Shown here piece by piece: positions 7,322 through 15,569 of a DNA stretch of 40,413 nucleotides. The DNA is from DATACN01 sp038215095 (lineage in GTDB: Bacteria; Actinomycetota; Thermoleophilia; Solirubrobacterales; Thermoleophilaceae). The position numbers and the translations under genes are program-made. The stretch spans positions 1-40,413 of the forward strand of contig JBBQRG010000019.1 in the NCBI GenBank assembly GCA_038215095.1, in the 5' to 3' direction. The notes beneath the pieces were generated by a model that made no database searches, was not told where the DNA came from, and saw nothing but the letters and a program-made list of their open reading frames with translations. How positions within the stretch are numbered: position 1 is the first letter of the stretch; each line of letters starts with the position of its first letter.

Positions 7322-9549
7322 GCGAGCGACTGCTCGACCTGGCGCGTCTCGTAGGCCTCGATCACGTCGCCTTCCTTCACGTCGGCGTAGTTCTCGAGCG
7401 TGATGCCGCATTCGAGGCCGGCGGTGACCTCGCGCACGTCGTCCTTGAAGCGCCGCAGCGACGCGATGCGACCGGTGTAGACCACCGTGCCGTCGCGCAC
7501 GAGCCGGCACTGCTCGCCGCGGCGGATCGTGCCCTCGGTGACCTGCGAGCCGGCGATCGTGCCCACGCGCGAGGCCTTGAAGATGGCGCGCACCTCGGCG
7601 CTGCCGGTGGTCTCCTCGACCTCCTCGGGCTCGAGCAGGCCCTCCATGGCGTCGCGCAGCTCCTCGACCACCCGGTAGATCACGGAGTAGGTGCGGATCT
7701 CGACGCCCTCGTTGCGGGCCACCTCGGTGGCGTTGCCGACCGGGCGCACGTTGAAGCCGATGATCACCCCTTCGGAGGCGGCGGCCAGCATCACGTCGGA
7801 CTCGGAGATGCCGCCGACGCCGTCGCGGATCACGTTCACGGTGACCTGCTCCTGCGGCAGCTTGGCGACCTCGTCGATCAGCGCCTCGAGGGAGCCGGCC
7901 ACGTCGGCCTTGATGACCAGGTTCAGCTCCTGCTCGCCCTTCTCCGCCCGCGCCATCACGTCCTCGAGCGAGACCCTCACGCCGGCCCGGCGCGCCAGCG
8001 CCTCCTGCTTGAGCCGGATCGCGCGCTCGTTGGCGACACGGCGCGCCTCGCGCTCGTTGTCGACCACGCGGAAGTGCTCGCCCGCCTCGGGGACGCCGTC
8101 GAAGCCGAGCACCTCGACCGGCATGCCGGGCGTGGCCACGTCGACGCGCTCGCCGCGGAAGTCGTGCATCGCCTTCGCGCGGCCGGGGTGCTCGCCCGAG
8201 ACCACCGCGTCGCCCACGCGCATCTGGCCGCGCTCGATCAGCAGCGTGACCACCGCGCCGCGGCCGGGGTCGAGCCGCGACTCGATCACCACGCCCGACG
8301 CCTCGGTGTCCGAGTTGGCCTTCAGCTCCTGGATCTCCGCCAGCGTGACCAGCGTCTCGAGCAGGTCCTCGAGGTGGTCCCCGGTCTTGGCCGAGACGTC
8401 CACGAACTCGGTGTCGCCGCCCCAGTCCGCCGGGGTCAGGCCCTGGTTGGCCAGCTCGCCGCGGACGCGGTTCGGGTCCGCGCCCTCCTTGTCGATCTTG
8501 TTCACGGCCACCATCACGGGCACGCCGGCCGCCTTCGCGTGATCGATCGCCTCCACGGTCTGCGGCATGACGCCGTCGTCGGCGGCCACCACGATCACCG
8601 CGATGTCGGTGACCTGGGCGCCGCGGGCGCGCATGGCAGTGAAGGCCTCGTGGCCGGGCGTGTCGAGGAAGGTGATCGTGTTGCCGTCGTGCCGCACCTG
8701 GTAGGCGCCGATGTGCTGGGTGATGCCGCCCGCCTCGCCGGCTACGACCTCCGTCTTGCGGATGGCGTCGAGCAGCGAGGTCTTGCCGTGGTCCACGTGG
8801 CCCATCACCGCGATCACCGGCGGGCGGTCGGTGAGGTCGCCGGCCTCGTCCTCGTAGACCGGCTCCTCCTCCACCTCGTCGGCGGCGTGCACGATGTCGA
8901 CCCGCTTGCCGAGGCCGTCGGCGAGCACCTCGATGGCCTCGTCGGGGAGCGTCTGGGTGAGCGTGGCCATCTCACCGAGCTCCATCAGCTTCTTGATGAC
9001 CTCGGCCGCGGACACTCCAAGCGACTCGGCGACCTCGCCCACGGTCGCGCCGGACTGCACGGTCATGATCGGGTCCTCCTGCGGACCCTCGTCCTTCGGC
9101 GTCAGGTCGGGCTCCACCCAGGGCGTGCGGCGGCGGCGCCCGCGGCGGCGCGGGGGCTGCTGCGGCGGAGGCGCCGGGCGGTCGCGCCTGGACGCCTGCG
9201 AGTCGATGACAACGCGGCGGCGGCGGCCACCGCCGCCACCTCCCCCACCTGCCGGGCTGGCCTCGCCGGACCGCCCGCCGCGCGTGGGGCGCTGCGTCCT
9301 GGCCTGCTGCGGGGCTCCGGGCTGGCCGTCGGCGGCCGCCTGCGGCGCGGCCTCCTGGCCGCCGCCGTTGGTCGTGGCTTCCGCGGCCGGCTCCTTGGCG
9401 CCGCCGTTGAAGGCGGTGGCGATGTCGTCCTCGTCCACGCTCGAAGCGGCCGCCTTCACGTCGAAGCCGGCCTTCTGCAGGATCGCGAGGACCTCCTTGC
9501 TGGGGATCCCCTTCTCCTTCGCTATTTCGTGGACTCGCTTCTTTGCCAT
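7318..9549 (-). CDS. infB: Translation initiation factor IF-2
   Basis: 743 residues. An IF2N domain (about 1-50, KRVHEIAKEKGIPSKEVLAIL) is followed by an Ala/Gly/Arg-rich linker with a poly-Gly and Arg-rich stretch (about 85-140). A second IF2N-like helix bundle lies at about 165-210. The G domain has GHVDHGKT (250-257), DTPGH (296-300) and NKID (350-353). Domains II, III and the C-terminal C1/C2 follow. IF-2 brings initiator tRNA to the 30S subunit and promotes subunit joining. The ATG at 9547-9549 overlaps the end of ylxR by 28 bases. The linker is shorter than in Streptomyces. Confidence 0.97.
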   Translation of the reverse strand: MAKKRVHEIAKEKGIPSKEVLAILQKAGFDVKAAASSVDEDDIATAFNGGAKEPAAEATTNGGGQEAAPQAAADGQPGAPQQARTQRPTRGGRSGEASPAGGGGGGGGRRRRVVIDSQASRRDRPAPPPQQPPRRRGRRRRTPWVEPDLTPKDEGPQEDPIMTVQSGATVGEVAESLGVSAAEVIKKLMELGEMATLTQTLPDEAIEVLADGLGKRVDIVHAADEVEEEPVYEDEAGDLTDRPPVIAVMGHVDHGKTSLLDAIRKTEVVAGEAGGITQHIGAYQVRHDGNTITFLDTPGHEAFTAMRARGAQVTDIAVIVVAADDGVMPQTVEAIDHAKAAGVPVMVAVNKIDKEGADPNRVRGELANQGLTPADWGGDTEFVDVSAKTGDHLEDLLETLVTLAEIQELKANSDTEASGVVIESRLDPGRGAVVTLLIERGQMRVGDAVVSGEHPGRAKAMHDFRGERVDVATPGMPVEVLGFDGVPEAGEHFRVVDNEREARRVANERAIRLKQEALARRAGVRVSLEDVMARAEKGEQELNLVIKADVAGSLEALIDEVAKLPQEQVTVNVIRDGVGGISESDVMLAAASEGVIIGFNVRPVGNATEVARNEGVEIRTYSVIYRVVEELRDAMEGLLEPEEVEETTGSAEVRAIFKASRVGTIAGSQVTEGTIRRGEQCRLVRDGTVVYTGRIASLRRFKDDVREVTAGLECGITLENYADVKEGDVIEAYETRQVEQSLA

Positions 9550-9785
9550 TCCCGTACTAAGTCTAGGGTCTCTTGTCTCAGTTTCACCGGCGCTCTGAAC
9601 GAGCGGGCGAAGCCGCGCTCGGCGCCCTCGCAGCAGTCCGGCTCGCGGCAGAGGTAGGCGCCGCGCCCCTCGGCCTTCCCCTCGGGGTCGGGCCTTACCT
9701 CCCCGTCAGCTCCGCGGCTGAACCGCAACAGCTCCCCCTGCGGGAAGGAGCCGCCGCAGCCGACGCAGCGCCGCGACGGTCCTAC
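9522..9785 (-). CDS. ylxR: YlxR family RNA-binding protein without a canonical start codon
   Basis: The conserved YlxR reading is complete: RRCVGC at the front, then FPQGELLRFSRGADGEVRPD, and GRGAYLC...CC. YlxR/RnpM proteins bind RNA and are encoded between nusA and infB. Scanning this frame back to its preceding TAA near 9890 shows no ATG, GTG or TTG ahead of the Cys motif. The first canonical start is a TTG at 9728, which would delete the CVGC motif. A GTA at 9783-9785 overlaps the nusA stop TAG (as GTAG) and lies about ten bases after a strong GAGGAGG, so I used it as a provisional start (87 residues). Either initiation is non-canonical here or one base is wrong in the assembly. Confidence 0.72.
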   Translation of the reverse strand, partial: VGPSRRCVGCGGSFPQGELLRFSRGADGEVRPDPEGKAEGRGAYLCREPDCCEGAERGFARSFRAPVKLRQETLDLVREWQRSESTK

Positions 9786-11152
9786 GGCCCTTCCGCCTCC
9801 TCGCCGGCCTCGGCCTCGGCGGGCACCGCGGCGGCCGGCTCCTCGACCGGCTCCTCCGCCGGGACGCCGTCGCCGTCGCCGTCGCCGTTAGGCGGCACAA
9901 CGTAGTCGGTGTCCTTGCCCTCGAGCTCCTGGTGCGAGGGCAGGCCGCAGTAGCGCGAGCCGGCCAGCGAGGCGTTCGGGCAGCGCTTGCCATTGGCGAG
10001 GATGGCGGCGCAGCGTCCCGCCACGTCCTCCTCCTCGAAGCCCATCTCGGACTCCTCCTCCGCGAACTCGGTCTCGGAGCGGATGTCCACGCGCCAGCCG
10101 GTCAGGCGCGCCGCCAGGCGGGCGTTCAGCCCGTCCTTGCCGATCGCCAGCGAGAGCTGGTCGTCCGGCACGATCACCGTGGCCTGCTTGGCGTCGTCGT
10201 CCACCAGCACCTCGCGCACGCGCGCCGGCGAGAGCGCCTTGGCCACGAAGCGGGCCGGCTCCTCGTTGAAGGGGATGATGTCGATCTTCTCGCCGCGCAG
10301 CTCGGACACGACCATGCGCACGCGCGAGCCCCTCGGCCCGACGCAGGCGCCCACGGGGTCCACGCCTGAGGCGTGCGAGACCACGGCGATCTTCGAGCGG
10401 TAGCCCGGCTCGCGCGCCACGTTCTCGATCTCCACGAGCCCGTCGGCGATCTCCGGCACCTCCAGCTCGAACAGAGCGCGGATCAGCTCGGGCGAGCGGC
10501 GCGACACGACGATGCTCGGGCCCTTGGACTGGGCCGAGACGTCGCTGATGATCGCCTTGATGCGGGCGCCGTGGTCGTAGCGCTCGCCGTGCACCTGCTC
10601 GGAGCGCGGCAGCAGCGCCTCGACGCGCTCGCGCAGCTGTACGAGCGTGTAGCGCGAGTCCGACTGCTGGACGATGCCGGTGATCAGCTCGCCCACGCGG
10701 TCCTGGTACTCGGTGAACATCATGTCCCGCTCGGCCTCGCGGATGCGCTGCAGAATCACCTGCTTGGCCGTCTGGGCGGCGATGCGGCCGAAGTCGTCGG
10801 GCGTGACGTCGCGCTCCTCGATCTGGTCGGCGTGCTCGCGCAGCCGCTCCTGCGAGATCTCGGGCGCCTCGGGGTAGACCAGCTCGCCGGTCTCCGGGTC
10901 CACGGTGGGCTCGCCGAGCTCCTCCTCGACCTCGTCGAGCAGCTGCTCCTCCAGCTCGGCCGGCAGCAGCAGCTCGATCACGCGGAAGTCGCCGCTGTCG
11001 CGGTCGACCTCCACGCGCGCGTAGCGCGCTGCTCCGGGCTGCTTCTTGTAGGCGGACAGGAGGGCATCCTCGAGCGCCTCCATCAGCTTCTCAGCTGAGA
11101 TTCCCTTCTCGCGCTCCAGCACGTGCAGTGCCTCGACGATCTCCTTGCTCAT
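9782..11152 (-). CDS. nusA: Transcription termination/antitermination factor NusA with Cys/His tail
   Basis: 456 residues. N-terminal RNA polymerase-binding domain (MSKEIVEALHVLEREKGIS...), S1 domain around QSDSRYTLVQLRERVEALLPRSE, and KH1 with VSHASGVDPVGACVGPRGSRV. KH2 follows with VIVPDDQLSLAIGKDGLNARLAARLTGW. After the KH domains there is an extra tail of about 77 residues with C381, C391, C402 and H407 in a zinc-site-like spacing, then an acidic Gly-Asp and Glu/Ala/Pro region. The ATG at 11150-11152 overlaps the rimP stop (ATGA) and is preceded by GGAGGAGGG. A longer in-frame upstream reading lies inside rimP and was rejected. NusA modulates pausing, intrinsic termination and rRNA antitermination. 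Confidence 0.95.
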   Translation of the reverse strand: MSKEIVEALHVLEREKGISAEKLMEALEDALLSAYKKQPGAARYARVEVDRDSGDFRVIELLLPAELEEQLLDEVEEELGEPTVDPETGELVYPEAPEISQERLREHADQIEERDVTPDDFGRIAAQTAKQVILQRIREAERDMMFTEYQDRVGELITGIVQQSDSRYTLVQLRERVEALLPRSEQVHGERYDHGARIKAIISDVSAQSKGPSIVVSRRSPELIRALFELEVPEIADGLVEIENVAREPGYRSKIAVVSHASGVDPVGACVGPRGSRVRMVVSELRGEKIDIIPFNEEPARFVAKALSPARVREVLVDDDAKQATVIVPDDQLSLAIGKDGLNARLAARLTGWRVDIRSETEFAEEESEMGFEEEDVAGRCAAILANGKRCPNASLAGSRYCGLPSHQELEGKDTDYVVPPNGDGDGDGVPAEEPVEEPAAAVPAEAEAGEEAEGP

Positions 11153-11580
11153 CTGCCCTCCTCCACGAGGTTGCTGCGGTTGATCTCCGTGTACGGAATC
11201 GACACGAGCCCGCCGTCGGCGGCAACGGTCACCTCGTCGTCGGAGGCACCGACCAGCTCGCCGGTGAAGCTCTTGTGGCCCTCGAGCGGCTGGCGCGTGC
11301 GCACCCTGGCGCGGCGGCCGAGGAAGCGGCGGAAGTGGTCCGGCTTCGTGAGCGGCCGCTGCGGCCCCGGCGACGACACCTCGAGCGAGTACTCGGCGAG
11401 CAGGTCGGCCAGGTGCTTGGTCACGCGCTCGCACAGCCCGAGGTCCACCCCGCCGGGGCGGTCGATCGTGAGCCGCAGGCGCTCGGCCGCGATCTGCTCG
11501 ACCGCGACCAGCTCGACGTCCGGCTCGAGCTGCTCGAGCCGTGTCTCCGCGTCGTTTTGTATGTCGTTGAGATTCCGCAT
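11149..11580 (-). CDS. rimP: Ribosome maturation factor RimP
   Basis: 143 residues from the ATG at 11578-11580 (MRNLNDIQNDAE...). The RimP N-terminal alpha/beta domain shows LRLTIDRPGGVDLGLCERVTKHLADLL, then YSLEVSSPGPQRPLTKPDHFRRFLG, the most diagnostic stretch. An SH3-like C-terminal domain follows (GELVGASDDEVTV, IPYTEINRSNLV). RimP is needed for 30S assembly. No Shine-Dalgarno is seen directly before the start; instead a terminator-like hairpin ends about seven bases upstream, so initiation may be controlled by leader structure. It heads the operon. Confidence 0.93.
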   Translation of the reverse strand: MRNLNDIQNDAETRLEQLEPDVELVAVEQIAAERLRLTIDRPGGVDLGLCERVTKHLADLLAEYSLEVSSPGPQRPLTKPDHFRRFLGRRARVRTRQPLEGHKSFTGELVGASDDEVTVAADGGLVSIPYTEINRSNLVEEGR

Positions 11581-11587
11581 TTGTCCG

Positions 11588-11616
11588 AAAAAAAGGTGGG
11601 CTGCGAAGCCCACCTT
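11588..11616 (-). terminator. Intrinsic terminator in the rimP-nusA leader
   Basis: Perfect ten-base stem AAGGTGGGCT / AGCCCACCTT (11607-11616 with 11593-11602) and a four-base loop. On the minus strand it is followed at once by seven T residues (11594-11588). It lies upstream of rimP and downstream of the likely operon promoter, so it would stop transcription before the operon rather than after a gene. There is no T-tract on the plus strand side, so it is not the terminator of anything on that strand. Confidence 0.75.
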
Positions 11617-11650
11617 CAGATGCGGCCGTGGCCGCGAACGTCTCTGAAAG
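11613..11650 (-). promoter_or_regulatory. Putative antiterminator of the rimP-nusA leader
   Basis: On the minus strand CTTTCAGA (11650-11643) can pair with TCTGAAGG (11620-11613) over eight pairs with one G-U. It encloses an internal palindrome GCGGCC-GT-GGCCGC (11622-11635). The 3' strand of this pairing overlaps the first four bases of the terminator stem, so the two structures exclude each other, as in an attenuator. The trigger is not evident; NusA feedback is an inference. Confidence 0.5.
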
Positions 11651-11665
11651 TCCTAACGACGGTCG

Positions 11666-11671
11666 AGTATA
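11666..11671 (-). promoter_or_regulatory. Putative -10 element for the rimP-nusA operon
   Basis: TATACT on the minus strand, about 85 bases upstream of the rimP ATG and just outside the ALDH stop codon. Initiation around 11659 would make a leader of about 80 bases containing the antiterminator/terminator pair. The -35 region is not recognisable. Confidence 0.45.
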
Positions 11672-11691
11672 GAGGCAGAAAGGGGGTCGCC

Positions 11692-13128
11692 TCAGAGCTG
11701 CAGAGACTTCTCCGTGAGGAACTCCTCGATGCCAAACGGGCCCGCCTCGCGGCCGTGTCCCGAGCGCTTGTAGCCCCCGAACGGGGCCAGTGGATTGAAG
11801 GCTCCGCCGTTGATCTCGATCTGCCCCGTGCGCATGCGCCGGGCCACGCTCTTGGCGCGTTCCTCGTCGCCCGACCAGACGCCGCCGGCGAGGCCGTAGT
11901 CGGAGTCGTTCGCGATCCGCACGGCGTCCTCATCGCCGTCGTGGGGAATGATCACCAGCACCGGCCCGAAGATCTCCTCCTGGGCGATCGTCATCTCGCT
12001 CGTGACGTCCGAGAAGACGGTGGGCTGAACGAAGTAGCCGCGCTCGCGGTCGGCGGGCGCCTCGGCGCCGCCGGTGACCACGCGGGCGCCCTCCTCGATG
12101 CCCTTCTTGATGTAGCCGCGCACGCGCTCGAGCTGGCTCTCGGAAACCACCGGACCAAGCCGCGTTCCCTCGTCGAAGGGATCGCCCAGCGCGTACTTGC
12201 CGGCGCTGGCGGCGGCGATGCCCTCGGCCTCCTCGAGCTTCTCGCGCGGGACGATCATGCGTGTCAGGGCGCTGCAGGTCTGGCCCGAGTTGAGGAAGCA
12301 CTTCGCCACGCCGTCGGCCACCGCGTGCTGGAGGTCGGCGTCGTCGAGGATCACGTTCGGCGACTTGCCGCCCAGCTCTAGCGCCACCGGCTTGACGTGC
12401 TCGGAGGCGAGCTCGGACACGCGCCGTCCCGCGCGCGTGGATCCGGTGAAGGAGACCATGTCCACCTCTGGGTGGCGCACGATCGCCTCGCCCACCTCCG
12501 GGCCGGTGCCCGTCACGAGGTTGAAGACGCCGGGCGGCAGCCCCGCGGCCTCGATGATCTCGGCCAGCACGAAGGCGTTCAGCGGCACGACCTCGCTGGG
12601 CTTCAGGACAACCGTGCAGCCGGCCGCCAGCGCCGGCGCGACCTTCAGCGAGATCTGGTGCAGCGGGTAGTTCCAGGGCGTGATCGCGCCCACCACTCCC
12701 ACGGCCTCGCGCACGATCAGCGAGTTGCCGAGCTCGAGCTGCCACGTCACGTGCTCCATCAGCTCGGGCATCGAGGAGAACGACATCGCCGGCAGGCCCG
12801 CCTGGATCATGCGCGCCTGGCGGATCGGCATGCCGAGCTCGGTGGCCACGAGCGCCGCGATCTCGTCGCCGCGCTCGTTGAGCGCCGCGCCGATGGCGGC
12901 CAGGTACGGCGCGCGCTCGGCGGGCGTGCTCTGCGACCAGCCGTCGAACGCCTTGCGGGCGGCGGCCGCGGCGCGGTCCACGTCCTCGGGCGTGCCCTCG
13001 GGGATGCACCCGATCACCTCCTCGGTGGACGGGTTCACCACCTCGATCGTGCCGTCGCCGGTTGGATCGACCCACTCGCCGCCCACGAACAACTTGTCGC
13101 GCTGGATCGTTTCGCTCGTCGCCGCCAC
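11692..13128 (-). CDS. NAD(P)-dependent aldehyde dehydrogenase
   Basis: 478 residues, GTG start, preceded by AAGGAG inside the end of the GMC gene. Classical ALDH superfamily motifs: oxyanion Asn N153 in PWNYP, cofactor Lys K176 in KPSE, FTGST (Rossmann loop), catalytic Glu E251 in ELGGKSPN and nucleophile Cys C285 in NSGQTCSA. EEIFGPV and the GGYKRSGHGRE region lie near the C-terminus. It oxidises an aldehyde to a carboxylic acid in the cytosol. It begins nine bases after a GMC alcohol oxidase, so the pair likely carries out alcohol to aldehyde to acid. The substrate cannot be read from sequence. Confidence 0.92.
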   Translation of the reverse strand: MAATSETIQRDKLFVGGEWVDPTGDGTIEVVNPSTEEVIGCIPEGTPEDVDRAAAAARKAFDGWSQSTPAERAPYLAAIGAALNERGDEIAALVATELGMPIRQARMIQAGLPAMSFSSMPELMEHVTWQLELGNSLIVREAVGVVGAITPWNYPLHQISLKVAPALAAGCTVVLKPSEVVPLNAFVLAEIIEAAGLPPGVFNLVTGTGPEVGEAIVRHPEVDMVSFTGSTRAGRRVSELASEHVKPVALELGGKSPNVILDDADLQHAVADGVAKCFLNSGQTCSALTRMIVPREKLEEAEGIAAASAGKYALGDPFDEGTRLGPVVSESQLERVRGYIKKGIEEGARVVTGGAEAPADRERGYFVQPTVFSDVTSEMTIAQEEIFGPVLVIIPHDGDEDAVRIANDSDYGLAGGVWSGDEERAKSVARRMRTGQIEINGGAFNPLAPFGGYKRSGHGREAGPFGIEEFLTEKSLQL

Positions 13129-13137
13129 TGAGTCTCC

Positions 13138-15117
13138 TTACTTGGCCGCCGCGCCGGCTGCCTCAGCCGGGCTCGCGGCGTGAATGGCCTCGGCGGTGCG
13201 CCGGGCCAGGGCCATGATCGTGATCATCGGATTGGTGCCCGAGCTGGTGGGGAAGGCGCTCGCGTCGCCGATCCACACGCCCGGGGTGTCGTGCAGCTCG
13301 CCGTCGGGGTTCGCCACGCTGGTCTGCGGGTCGGTCCCCATCCGGCAGCTGCCCATCTGGTGTGCGCTGAAGAGCTTGTGGCCGCCCGCGCGCAGCGGCA
13401 CGCGCTGGCAGCGGGCGATGAAGGCCTCGACGTCGTCGCCCTCGGTCCAGGTGGGCGCGCCGGCCGCGAGCGCGGCGATCTCGCGCGCGCCGGCGGCGTG
13501 GTGCATGCGGATCTGGGCGTCGAGGGCGCGCCGCGAGTTGCGCACGTCCAGCTCGTCGTCCAGCGAGTACCAGACGAGCGCCTGCCCGGCGTCGTCGATC
13601 GTCACCTGGCCGCCGCCGTGGTCGCGCAGCAGGCCGATCACGGTGGCGCCGTGGGCGTAGCGCTCCATGCTGTCCTTGTGCTGCTCGGCGCTCACGAAGG
13701 GGAGCGATGCGGCGCCCAGCCCGGTGGTGTACTGGCTCGCCTCGACGAGGAAGCCGTAGTCGTCCTCCACGTTGGCGAACTCGTCGATCACCAGGGCGTG
13801 GGGCGCGCCCCACCAGGCGCGCTGGTCCTCCTCGTAGTAGGCGAACACTGCAGTGCAGGGGTGAAGGCGCAGGTTGCGCCCGACCGCGGGCCCGCCAATT
13901 CCCGACCGCAGCAGGAGCGCCGGCGATTCCAGCGAGCCGCACGCCACCACCACGCGCGGGGCGCGTACGCTCAACTGCGCCGTGCGCCCGCTCTCGGGGT
14001 CGGCGTAGAGCGCCTCCACCCCGGCGGCGCGGCCGCCCTCGGTCACGACGCGCTGCACGCTGCAGCGGGCCACCAGCTCGGCGCCCTTCTCCGCGGCGTC
14101 CGCGAGGTAGGTCTTGGCCGTGCTCTGCTTGGCGCCCGACTGGTCGCCGAAGCCGATGTAGCCGGCGGTGTCGGGCGAGTAGAGCTCGGGGTCCACGTTG
14201 CGCGTCGTGTAGTGGTAGGACCAGCCGAGCGCCTCGGCGCCCTCCTTCATCCGCGTCTGCGTGCCGTTCAGCTCCGAGCAGCGGTCGTTGGCCTTGAGGC
14301 GCTCGAGCACGGCGTCGAGGTGCGCGTCGAAGCCGGGCCCGTCCAGGCCCTCGAGCCCGAACTCGCGCGCCCACTGCTCGCGCACCCACGGCGTCGTCCG
14401 CAAGCAGTTGGTCCAGTTGATCGTCGTCCCGCCCCCGAGCGTGGTGCCCGCCATCAGCGAGACGTTCAGGTCGGCGCTCTGCTGCGGGCCCCCGCGCCAG
14501 TACATGCTCTGGTAGGCGGGCAGCTCGAGCTGGTTGAAGTCGCTCTCGTCGAAGTAGCCGCCGGCCTCCAGCACCACGACCTTCAGGCCCTTGGCGGCGA
14601 GCTCGCCGGCGATCACCCCGCCGCCGGCGCCGGAGCCGACGATGCACACGTCCGCGTCGAGGTGGAGCTGGTCGCCCTCGGGCACGAGCGGCTTCAGCGC
14701 GCGCTCGGCCTGCGGCGCGGGTGAGACCGGACCGGGGAAGCCGAGCGTCTTCCAGAAGGGGTTCTGGCCGGTCTGCGGATCGGGCAGGCCGTATGCCAGG
14801 AACAGCGCGAGGCCGGTCAGCCCGGCGCCGCCGGCCGCCGCCTCGGTGCCGAGCAGGAAGAGGTTGCGCAGGAGCTGCTCGCGCGAGCGCCGCGAGGACA
14901 CCAGGAAGCCGAGCTCGGCGAGCCCGTCGAGCAGCTCGCCCACGCCCTCGCGCTGCTCGTCGGGGAAGGTCTGCTCGATCAAGTCCTCGAGCGCCTCCGG
15001 CGTGCCCACGTCAGAGGCGCTGCGCGCCCAGAAGCCGTCCTGGTCGTCCTCCCGCTCCAGCGACGGGACCACCGTGTCGCAGATCGCCCTCAGAACGGCG
15101 CGTTGCTGGTCGTTCAT
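13138..15117 (-). CDS. GMC-family FAD alcohol oxidoreductase with N-terminal helical extension
   Basis: 659 residues. Residues 1-110 form a helical segment resembling gluconate-dehydrogenase subunit 3 or the N-terminal region of long-chain alcohol oxidases. The FAD-binding Rossmann motif GSGAGGG is at 161-167. GTTLGGGTTINWTNCLRT is the GMC signature 1 area and RVVVACGSLESPALLLRSGIG is signature 2. The C-terminal catalytic part has HQMGSCRMG and SGTNPMITIMALA. Family members oxidise alcohols, sterols or sugars; the layout best fits long-chain (fatty) alcohol oxidases (inference). No signal peptide is seen. It follows dtd by ten bases and is paired with an aldehyde dehydrogenase. Confidence 0.88.
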   Translation of the reverse strand: MNDQQRAVLRAICDTVVPSLEREDDQDGFWARSASDVGTPEALEDLIEQTFPDEQREGVGELLDGLAELGFLVSSRRSREQLLRNLFLLGTEAAAGGAGLTGLALFLAYGLPDPQTGQNPFWKTLGFPGPVSPAPQAERALKPLVPEGDQLHLDADVCIVGSGAGGGVIAGELAAKGLKVVVLEAGGYFDESDFNQLELPAYQSMYWRGGPQQSADLNVSLMAGTTLGGGTTINWTNCLRTTPWVREQWAREFGLEGLDGPGFDAHLDAVLERLKANDRCSELNGTQTRMKEGAEALGWSYHYTTRNVDPELYSPDTAGYIGFGDQSGAKQSTAKTYLADAAEKGAELVARCSVQRVVTEGGRAAGVEALYADPESGRTAQLSVRAPRVVVACGSLESPALLLRSGIGGPAVGRNLRLHPCTAVFAYYEEDQRAWWGAPHALVIDEFANVEDDYGFLVEASQYTTGLGAASLPFVSAEQHKDSMERYAHGATVIGLLRDHGGGQVTIDDAGQALVWYSLDDELDVRNSRRALDAQIRMHHAAGAREIAALAAGAPTWTEGDDVEAFIARCQRVPLRAGGHKLFSAHQMGSCRMGTDPQTSVANPDGELHDTPGVWIGDASAFPTSSGTNPMITIMALARRTAEAIHAASPAEAAGAAAK

Positions 15118-15127
15118 GGCGGGCAGC

Positions 15128-15550
15128 CTAGCTCTCCAGGAGCAGCGTCACGGGACCATCGTTCACGAGCGATACGCGCATGCTGGCACCGAACACCCCT
15201 CCCTGGGCGCCAAGAGCGGCCCGCACCCGCTCGTAGAGCGGCTCGGCCTGCTCCGGTCGCGCGGCCTCGACGAAGCTCGGCCGGTTGCCCTTGCGAGTGT
15301 CGCCGTAGAGCGTGAACTGGCTCACGCAGAGCAGCTCGCCGCCGGCCTCCCCCACGCTCAGGTTCATGCGCCCCTCCGCGTCCTCGAACACCCGCAGCGC
15401 CAGCAGCTTGCGGGCGAGCCTGTCGGCCTGCTCGTCGGTGTCGCCTTCGCGGATCCCGAGCAGCACGAGCAGTCCCGGCCCGATGGCAGCGACCCGCTCG
15501 CCGTCCACCTCGACCGCCGCCTCGGTCACACGCTGCACCAGCGCCCTCAC
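15128..15550 (-). CDS. dtd: D-aminoacyl-tRNA deacylase
   Basis: 140 residues from the GTG at 15548-15550 (RALVQRVTEAAVEVDGE). DTD motifs are present: SQFTLYGDTRKGNRPSF (about 77-93) and the Gly-cisPro motif NDGPVT (about 130-135), which forms the chiral proofreading pocket. It hydrolyses D-aminoacyl-tRNA and Gly-tRNA(Ala). An in-frame ATG 13 codons upstream exists but would overlap the divergent plus-strand gene and adds non-conserved residues. The divergent start is only 19 bases away. Confidence 0.92.
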   Translation of the reverse strand: MRALVQRVTEAAVEVDGERVAAIGPGLLVLLGIREGDTDEQADRLARKLLALRVFEDAEGRMNLSVGEAGGELLCVSQFTLYGDTRKGNRPSFVEAARPEQAEPLYERVRAALGAQGGVFGASMRVSLVNDGPVTLLLES

Positions 15551-15557
15551 CGGGCCG

Positions 15558-15563
15558 TACTCT
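15558..15563 (+). promoter_or_regulatory. Putative -10 element, leaderless promoter of the YbjN-like gene
   Basis: TACTCT (TANNNT form) ends six bases before the ATG at 15570 with no ribosome binding site between, fitting a leaderless transcript. It sits in the 19-base gap to dtd. Confidence 0.4.
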
Positions 15564-15569
15564 GCCGGA

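Noticed and set aside
9706..9993. Arg-rich open frame over the nusA-ylxR junction
   Set aside because: It is the third frame, lacks the YlxR cysteines and ends within ylxR; the conserved CVGC motif lies in another frame.
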